Of a DNA stretch of 10,054 nt, positions 5,638-10,054 are shown in pieces. Source of the DNA: Winogradskyella sp. (GTDB lineage: Bacteria > Bacteroidota > Bacteroidia > Flavobacteriales > Flavobacteriaceae). The notes beneath the pieces were generated by a model. The model made no database searches and was not told the DNA's origin. It worked only from the letters and a program-made list of their open reading frames with translations. Each line of letters begins with the position of its first letter. Position 1 is the first letter of the stretch. The position numbers were made by a program, and so were the translations under genes. The DNA lies in contig JASBSE010000112.1 of the NCBI GenBank assembly GCA_030149115.1, positions 1 through 10,054 on the forward strand, written 5' to 3'.

Positions 5638-6690
5638 ATGAAAAAAGCACTAACCCTTATTGTTATTATTCTTTGCTCAAGTTGTTCTAGTGACGACTCG
5701 GGTTACCAGCCTGCATCATTACCTCTAGATGTTCCTGAAATATTTTCGACCAATATTATTCCACCTGTTATACCTACAGAAAACCCTCAAACCGCTGAAG
5801 GTGTAGCCTTAGGAAAAAAATTGTTTTTTGATGTCATCCTTTCCGCAGATGGTTCAAAAGCGTGTGTTTCTTGCCATTCGCCTCAAAACGCTTTCTCAGA
5901 TACAACACCCACTAGTGTAGGAGTTTCAGGAGTTGCTGGCTTTCGTAATTCTATGCCTCTTTTCAATTTAGCCTGGAACTACAATGAACGCTTTACATGG
6001 ACAGGAAGAGAATTAAGCCTAGAAAGACAAATTGAAGGACCAGTAACAAACCCTATTGAACTTCAAAGTAACTGGGAAGAAGTTATTGACCGATTACAGA
6101 ATCATTCTGAATATCCAGAATTATTTCAATTAGCATTTAACACCTCAACAATTAGTAAAGACTTAATAACAAAAGCTATAGCCCAGTTTGAGCGTACCTT
6201 AATTTCAGCAAACTCTAAGTTTGACAGGTATTCTCTAGGTCAAGCTTCTTTAACTCAGCAAGAGCTAAATGGTTTAGATATTTTTTTAAGAGAGGACAAA
6301 GGAGATTGTTTTCATTGTCACGGTAATCCAAACAATCCTCTTTGGACCGATAATGATTTTCATAATAATGGACTAGACGCTACTTTTACGGATTTAGGAC
6401 TTGGAGTTGTTACAGGAGATCCTAATGACAATGGTAAATTTAAAACTCCTTCTCTTCGCAATTTAGCCTATACAGCCCCTTATATGCACGATGGTAGATT
6501 TGCTACTTTAGATGAGGTTATAGACCATTATAGTGAAGGGCTTCAAAACTCACCCACAATTGACCCTCTTATGAAAAAAATAAATCAAGGAGGAGTACAG
6601 TTATCTGATCAAGAAAAAGCTGATTTAAAGGCTTTTTTGCTAACACTGTCAGACCCATCATTTTTGAATAATCCAGATTTTCAAAACTAA
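5638..6690 (+). CDS. Di-heme cytochrome c peroxidase/MauG family lipoprotein, MbnH-like
   Basis: A 350-residue exported di-heme protein. The signal ends at Cys16 (CSSC lipobox) followed by Ser-Ser-Asp-Asp. Two c-type heme sites are seen: CVSCH at 76-80 and CFHCH at 224-228. Other family landmarks are LGKKLFFD at 58-65, FRNSMPLFNLAWN at 102-114, WTGRELSLERQ at 121-131, the FERTLISANSKFDRY stretch at 184-198, DFHNNGLD at 240-247 and the segment FKTPSLRNLAYTAPYMHDGRF starting at 268, in the region that supplies a distal heme ligand. Relatives either reduce hydrogen peroxide (CcpA) or, in MauG and MbnH, oxidise residues of a partner protein. Its position next to an MbnP-like gene argues for the latter. 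Last gene of the operon; heme attachment would occur in the periplasm. A plain peroxidase role is the main alternative. Confidence 0.88.
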   Translation: MKKALTLIVIILCSSCSSDDSGYQPASLPLDVPEIFSTNIIPPVIPTENPQTAEGVALGKKLFFDVILSADGSKACVSCHSPQNAFSDTTPTSVGVSGVAGFRNSMPLFNLAWNYNERFTWTGRELSLERQIEGPVTNPIELQSNWEEVIDRLQNHSEYPELFQLAFNTSTISKDLITKAIAQFERTLISANSKFDRYSLGQASLTQQELNGLDIFLREDKGDCFHCHGNPNNPLWTDNDFHNNGLDATFTDLGLGVVTGDPNDNGKFKTPSLRNLAYTAPYMHDGRFATLDEVIDHYSEGLQNSPTIDPLMKKINQGGVQLSDQEKADLKAFLLTLSDPSFLNNPDFQN

Positions 6691-6722
6691 AATTGTAAGT
6701 TCATTCTTGTTAATCAATGTAT

Positions 6723-6730
6723 TTCATCGA
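6723..6730 (+). repeat. TTCATCGA element, copy 3 (upstream of third zinc-ribbon gene)
   Basis: Here the octamer is fully intergenic, 66 nt before the ATG at 6797. The match with copy 1 extends to 13 bases (6722-6734 versus 277-289), and both are followed by TTTGAC after 11 or 12 nt (6742-6747 and 298-303). Confidence 0.4.
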
Positions 6731-6754
6731 AAAACAAGGGCTTTGACCTTCTTT

Positions 6755-6762
6755 TATTTTTG
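6755..6762 (+). promoter_or_regulatory. Candidate -7 box of third zinc-ribbon gene
   Basis: TATTTTTG is a full match to the Bacteroidota -7 consensus TAnnTTTG, 34 nt before the ATG. The nearest TTG (6743-6745) is only 9 nt upstream, too close for a normal -33 element, so the promoter is only partly supported. Confidence 0.35.
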
Positions 6763-6796
6763 TTTTACGTAATTTTTCAGTCCCAAATTTTATTAG

Positions 6797-7033
6797 ATGA
6801 AACCTACTACAAGCAAAGCATTGCCCTGTGCTGTGTTTGGTCACAATTATGTAAAGTCAAAAACATATTCTGACCTAACATCCGAATTAACTTGTTCTCA
6901 CTGCAATACTGTTATAAAAACAGATGCAAATGGCAATTTTGAAGAGTTAAACGCAACCAACAAGCGCATTCAAACTACACTTAGACAATTATTTCATCTT
7001 AAGCTTCAAACGGCTAAGCCTAAATTTTCTTAA
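6797..7033 (+). CDS. Small zinc-ribbon-like protein, paralogue 3 (78 aa)
   Basis: A 78-residue cytosolic protein that keeps the ligand spacing of the two proteins at 369-611 and 697-927: Cys11, His16 (Cys-x4-His with Gly15-His16) and Cys33 plus Cys36 (Cys-x2-Cys), then an Asn-Gly turn at about 46-47. The C-terminal half is more diverged: the Leu-Thr-Pro-Lys motif is replaced by Leu-Asn-Ala-Thr, yet the basic amphipathic helix remains. It stands alone, with its own candidate promoter, between the lipoprotein operon and the SUF operon; gaps of 106 and 111 bp hold no other gene. Function unknown; zinc binding inferred. Confidence 0.75.
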   Translation: MKPTTSKALPCAVFGHNYVKSKTYSDLTSELTCSHCNTVIKTDANGNFEELNATNKRIQTTLRQLFHLKLQTAKPKFS

Positions 7034-7085
7034 TCCATAAGAAAACTCTATTAAATCATATGCTAATATAATGTTAGTAAATATG

Positions 7086-7102
7086 GTTAAACCTTAGTTA
7101 AA
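7086..7102 (+). repeat. GTTAAA direct repeat upstream of the sufA -7 box
   Basis: GTTAAA occurs at 7086-7091 and 7097-7102, 11 bp apart start to start, about one helical turn, ending just before the -7 box at 7106. This placement fits an activator or repressor half-site pair, but hexamers of this composition are common here. Confidence 0.25.
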
Positions 7103-7105
7103 TCG

Positions 7106-7113
7106 TATATTTG
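7106..7113 (+). promoter_or_regulatory. -7 promoter box of the SUF operon
   Basis: TATATTTG fully matches TAnnTTTG and lies 31 nt before the sufA ATG, which would leave a leader of about 25 nt. A canonical TTG -33 is not seen at the usual distance; the region holds the GTTAAA repeats instead, as would suit a regulated promoter. Confidence 0.55.
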
Positions 7114-7114
7114 C

Positions 7115-7128
7115 ATTCTATTTAGAAT
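7115..7128. promoter_or_regulatory. Inverted repeat at the predicted SUF transcription start
   Basis: ATTCTA-TT-TAGAAT is a perfect 6-2-6 inverted repeat beginning 1 nt after the -7 box, thus covering the predicted transcription start. A repressor bound here would block the promoter. SUF operons are commonly controlled by iron or Fe-S status in other bacteria; no specific regulator can be named from this site. Confidence 0.35.
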
Positions 7129-7144
7129 TAATCTGCTCTAATAT

Positions 7145-7474
7145 ATGATTAAAGTTTCTGAACAAGCAAAGAAAAAAGTCGTTGAGCTAATGAATGACGA
7201 CGGCTACAATCCTAGCACTGACTACATTAGAGTTGGTGTTAAAAGTGGTGGGTGCTCTGGTTTATCCTACGATTTAAAATTTGACAAAGAGCAAGTTGAA
7301 GGTGATAAAGTTTTTGAAGACAATGGTGTAAAAATCATTGTGGACAAAAAGAGTTTCTTATACCTTATTGGTACTACTTTAGAATATTCAGGAGGATTAA
7401 ATGGAACAGGGTTTGTTTTTAACAATCCCAACGCCAACCGTACATGTGGTTGTGGCGAATCATTTTCTTTATAA
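7145..7474 (+). CDS. sufA: Iron-sulfur cluster assembly A-type carrier (HesB/IscA/SufA family)
   Basis: A 109-residue cytosolic A-type carrier that receives Fe-S clusters from the SufBCD scaffold and passes them to apoproteins. The three family cysteines are present: Cys37 in SGGCSGL and Cys101 plus Cys103 in the C-terminal TCGCGESF motif. The conserved stretches Ile-Arg-Val-Gly-Val-Lys near 28-33 and GGLNGTGFVFNNPNA before the Cys pair fit the fold, and the length is standard. It is the first gene of the SUF operon, 9 nt before sufB, behind a TATATTTG -7 box. SufA, IscA and ErpA cannot be told apart from sequence alone; the SUF context supports sufA. Confidence 0.93.
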   Translation: MIKVSEQAKKKVVELMNDDGYNPSTDYIRVGVKSGGCSGLSYDLKFDKEQVEGDKVFEDNGVKIIVDKKSFLYLIGTTLEYSGGLNGTGFVFNNPNANRTCGCGESFSL

Positions 7475-7483
7475 AAAAACGCA

Positions 7484-8932
7484 ATGAGTAAATATACTGA
7501 AGACGATTTAAGAGAAGAATTAAAAACCAAAGAATATGAGTATGGTTTTTATACAGATATTGAATCTGAGACTTTTCCTAATGGACTTAACGAAGATATT
7601 ATAAAAGCTATCTCTAAAAAGAAGGAAGAGCCAGAGTGGATGACCGAATGGAGATTAGAAGCTTTTAAGGCATGGCAGGAAATGGAAGAGCCAGATTGGG
7701 CTAATGTACATTATGAAAAACCAGACTTTCAAGCTATTTCTTATTATTCTGCACCTAATAGCAAACCTAAATACGATAGCCTAGACGAAGTAGATCCGGA
7801 GTTATTAGCCACTTTTGAGAAGTTAGGTATTTCTCTAGACGAGCAAAAGAAATTAGCTGGTGTTGCCATGGATGTGGTAGTAGATTCAGTTTCTGTAGCG
7901 ACCACTTTTAAAAAGACCCTAGCTGAAAAAGGCATCATTTTTATGAGTATTTCTGAGGCTATTAAAGAGCATCCAGAACTTGTAAAAAAATATATTGGCA
8001 CGGTTGTTCCTCAAAAAGACAACTTCTATGCCGCTTTAAACTCTGCGGTATTTAGTGATGGGAGTTTCTGTTATATCCCAAAAGGTGTTCGTTGCCCGAT
8101 GGAATTATCAACATATTTCCGTATTAACCAAGCAGGAACAGGTCAGTTTGAAAGAACTCTTGTAATTGCTGACGAAGGAAGTTATGTAAGTTATCTTGAA
8201 GGTTGTACTGCGCCAAGTAGAGATGAAAACCAATTGCATGCAGCCGTTGTAGAGTTAATAGCTTTAGATGATGCTGAAATAAAATATTCAACCGTTCAAA
8301 ACTGGTATCCAGGAAATTCTGAGGGAAAAGGTGGTGTTTTCAACTTTGTAACCAAACGTGGGCTGTGTGAGAAAAACGCAAAAATTTCTTGGACACAAGT
8401 AGAAACCGGTTCTGCTGTGACATGGAAATATCCAAGTTGTGTACTTAAAGGAGATAACTCAGTCGGTGAATTTTATTCCATAGCTGTTACTAATAATTTC
8501 CAGCAAGCCGATACTGGGACAAAAATGATTCACTTAGGGAAGAACACTAAATCTACCATTATATCTAAAGGTATTTCTGCTGGGAAATCTCAAAATTCTT
8601 ACCGTGGATTGGTTCAAATAAATTCTAGAGCAGAAAATGCTCGTAACTTCTCTCAGTGCGATAGTTTATTAATGGGTAACGAGTGTGGTGCACATACCTT
8701 TCCATATATAGAAGCTAAAAACAAAACTGCACAAATAGAGCACGAAGCTACAACAAGTAAAATTGGTGAAGACCAGATTTTTTATTGTAACCAACGTGGT
8801 ATAGACACAGAGAAAGCAATTGCTCTTATTGTTAATGGTTTTAGCAAGGAGGTACTTAATAAGCTTCCGATGGAGTTTGCTGTTGAGGCTCAAAAATTAC
8901 TAGAAATCAGCTTAGAAGGCTCAGTGGGATAA
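7484..8932 (+). CDS. sufB: Fe-S cluster assembly scaffold protein SufB
   Basis: A 482-residue full-length SufB, core of the SufBC2D scaffold on which clusters are built in the cytosol. An N-terminal helical region (1 to about 90) precedes a long parallel beta-helix, followed by the conserved C-terminal domain. Cys392 in FSQCDSLL and Glu421 in IEHEATTS lie at the same distance from the C-terminus as the functionally essential Cys405 and Glu434 of E. coli SufB. Further landmarks are FSDGSFCYIPKGVRCP in the mid-region and the end MEFAVEAQKLLEISLEGSVG. The gene starts 9 nt after sufA and is followed after 4 nt by a lipoprotein gene rather than directly by sufC. Confidence 0.97.
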   Translation: MSKYTEDDLREELKTKEYEYGFYTDIESETFPNGLNEDIIKAISKKKEEPEWMTEWRLEAFKAWQEMEEPDWANVHYEKPDFQAISYYSAPNSKPKYDSLDEVDPELLATFEKLGISLDEQKKLAGVAMDVVVDSVSVATTFKKTLAEKGIIFMSISEAIKEHPELVKKYIGTVVPQKDNFYAALNSAVFSDGSFCYIPKGVRCPMELSTYFRINQAGTGQFERTLVIADEGSYVSYLEGCTAPSRDENQLHAAVVELIALDDAEIKYSTVQNWYPGNSEGKGGVFNFVTKRGLCEKNAKISWTQVETGSAVTWKYPSCVLKGDNSVGEFYSIAVTNNFQQADTGTKMIHLGKNTKSTIISKGISAGKSQNSYRGLVQINSRAENARNFSQCDSLLMGNECGAHTFPYIEAKNKTAQIEHEATTSKIGEDQIFYCNQRGIDTEKAIALIVNGFSKEVLNKLPMEFAVEAQKLLEISLEGSVG

Positions 8933-8936
8933 GACT

Positions 8937-9353
8937 ATGAAAAAAATTGTATTCATTTTATTGGCTATGGTAAGTTTCATAGGGTGTAAAGACAACGCTA
9001 AAACAGAACCTACCTTAGAAGAAAACAGAGCCAAATCTTACGATCAAAACGATGGCTATATAACTATAAAAGGCGAATTTGTATTCGACGCTGACCAAAA
9101 TGCCGCAGTCTTTGAATCACCAAATGGCACAATTTATTCTGTTGTTGTAGATGATAATATGCATCAACTTAACAAGGAAGTACAGCCTTTTAAAGAACAT
9201 AAATACTCTTCTGTACCTGTTACAGTTAGAGTGAAAAAAATTAAAAACACAAACCCAAATATTAAGTGGGAACAAGCCTTAGAAATTAAAGAGGTATTGA
9301 AGGTTGAAAAGCCAAATCCAAATAAAGAAGACGTTATAAAATTATCAAACTAA
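8937..9353 (+). CDS. Small lipoprotein of unknown function inside the SUF operon
   Basis: A 138-residue protein with a signal ending at Cys17 (SFIGC lipobox). Unlike the four lipoproteins at 2072-6690 the residues after the Cys are Lys-Asp-Asn-Ala-Lys, without an acidic export stretch, so it probably stays in the periplasm or on the inner face of the outer membrane. After a charged linker, residues about 40-125 alternate beta-strands (YITIKGEFVF, TIYSVVVDD, VPVTVRVKKI) with a short helix and an ALEIKEVLKVEKP end, a pattern that would fit a small OB-like or beta-sandwich domain. It has no cysteine after the lipidated one, so it is unlikely to hold an Fe-S cluster. It lies 4 nt after sufB and 4 nt before sufC and is surely co-transcribed. 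I do not recognise the family. Confidence 0.85.
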   Translation: MKKIVFILLAMVSFIGCKDNAKTEPTLEENRAKSYDQNDGYITIKGEFVFDADQNAAVFESPNGTIYSVVVDDNMHQLNKEVQPFKEHKYSSVPVTVRVKKIKNTNPNIKWEQALEIKEVLKVEKPNPNKEDVIKLSN

Positions 9354-9357
9354 GACA

Positions 9358-10054
9358 ATGTTAAAGATAAACAACTTACACGCAAGCGTAGAAGATAAAG
9401 CAATATTAAGAGGTATTAACCTTGAAGTTAAACCTGGAGAAGTACACGCTATAATGGGACCTAATGGTTCTGGTAAAAGTACATTAGCCTCTGTAATTGC
9501 TGGAAAAGAAGAGTATGAAGTTGAAGAAGGAGAAATTTTGTTAGAAGGTGAAAACATTGACGAACTTGCTGCAGAAGAACGTGCACACAAAGGTGTTTTC
9601 TTATCATTTCAATATCCTGTAGAAATTCCAGGAGTTAGTGTTACTAACTTTATGAAAACAGCCATAAACGAAACTCGTAAAGCTAAAGGTTTAGAAGATA
9701 TGCCAGCTAACGAAATGCTAAAGATGATTCGTGAAAAATCCGAACTTTTAGAAATAGATCGTAAATTTTTATCACGTTCTTTAAATGAAGGCTTTTCTGG
9801 AGGTGAAAAGAAACGTAACGAAATTTTTCAAATGGCAATGTTAGAACCTAAACTGGCAATTCTTGATGAAACAGATTCTGGTTTAGATATCGATGCCTTG
9901 AGAATTGTAGCCAATGGTGTTAACAAATTAAAATCTAAAGACAATGCTGTTATTGTGATTACACACTACCAACGTTTATTAGATTATATCGTACCTGATT
10001 ATGTGCATGTACTTTACAATGGCCGTATTGTTAAGTCTGGCACAAAAGAATTAG
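9358..10054 (+). CDS. sufC: SufC ATPase of the SufBCD complex (3' end outside window)
   Basis: The first 232 residues of an ABC-type ATPase; a complete SufC has about 250, so little is missing. Seen: Walker A GPNGSGKS at 34-41, Q-loop Gln85 in FLSFQYP, the SufC-typical EIPGVSV at 89-95, signature FSGGEKKR at 146-153, Walker B LAILDET at 166-172 with Asp170 and Glu171, Asp-Ser-Gly-Leu-Asp D-loop at 173-177, and His203 of the H-loop (ITHY). SufC hydrolyses ATP to drive conformational change in SufB and SufD during cluster assembly in the cytosol. The ATG is 4 nt after the lipoprotein gene. sufD and sufS would be expected just downstream. Confidence 0.96.
   Translation, partial: MLKINNLHASVEDKAILRGINLEVKPGEVHAIMGPNGSGKSTLASVIAGKEEYEVEEGEILLEGENIDELAAEERAHKGVFLSFQYPVEIPGVSVTNFMKTAINETRKAKGLEDMPANEMLKMIREKSELLEIDRKFLSRSLNEGFSGGEKKRNEIFQMAMLEPKLAILDETDSGLDIDALRIVANGVNKLKSKDNAVIVITHYQRLLDYIVPDYVHVLYNGRIVKSGTKEL

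Noticed and set aside
2072..6690. Methanobactin biosynthesis operon
   Set aside because: No MbnA precursor peptide with the Cys core motif and no mbnB or mbnC genes are present; only MbnP- and MbnH-like proteins, which also occur outside such operons.
6706..6737. Terminator after the di-heme gene (CTTGTT ... AACAAG)
   Set aside because: Six-base arms with a loop of about 20 nt and no following T-run.
7267..8893. Minus-strand open frames at 7267-7530, 7744-8001 and 8669-8893 opposite sufA and sufB
   Set aside because: They are antisense to conserved SUF genes, low in domain-like features and without promoters; shadow frames.
9345..9590. Minus-strand open frame of 81 codons opposite the start of sufC
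   Set aside because: Opposite the Walker A region of sufC; Ser/Pro-rich shadow translation.

Overview
The window is AT-rich chromosomal DNA from a member of the Bacteroidota, most likely a marine Flavobacteriaceae. The evidence is: lipoproteins with the Cys-Ser-Asp-Asp type start typical of flavobacteria, TAnnTTTG-type -7 promoter boxes, absence of clear Shine-Dalgarno sequences, a ThiL of flavobacterial type, and a SUF operon in the order sufA-sufB-(lipoprotein)-sufC. Genus cannot be fixed from this sequence.

Layout. (1) 2-292: the 3' end of an alpha/beta hydrolase. (2) 369-927: two tandem genes for small zinc-ribbon-like proteins (Cys-x4-His ... Cys-x2-Cys); a third paralogue lies at 6797-7033. 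(3) 911-1963, minus strand: thiL, thiamine-monophosphate kinase, whose 3' end overlaps the second zinc-ribbon gene by 17 bp. (4) 2072-6690, plus strand: a tight four-gene operon (gaps of 5, 3 and 9 nt). All four products start with a lipoprotein signal followed by an acidic Ser/Asp stretch, which in this group marks lipoproteins sent to the cell surface. They are a choice-of-anchor B/LVIVD beta-propeller with a thrombospondin type 3 linker, a second seven-repeat predicted propeller, an MbnP-like protein, and an MbnH/MauG-like di-heme cytochrome c peroxidase relative. (5) 7145-10054, plus strand: the SUF iron-sulfur cluster assembly operon (sufA, sufB, an unexpected small lipoprotein gene, sufC running off the end).

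How the genes may work together. MbnH-type di-heme enzymes are known to oxidise a tryptophan of their partner MbnP to kynurenine, creating a copper-binding protein. Here that pair is not in a methanobactin locus but is co-encoded with two lipid-anchored propellers, one carrying a ring of equivalent His/Trp positions. I propose a surface-displayed copper or redox module; this is inference. The SUF operon is a housekeeping unit with a strong -7 box and two repeat structures in its leader that could be operators.

No intergenic stretch exceeds about 115 bases. I saw no tRNA, rRNA, CRISPR, insertion sequence or convincing intrinsic terminator.
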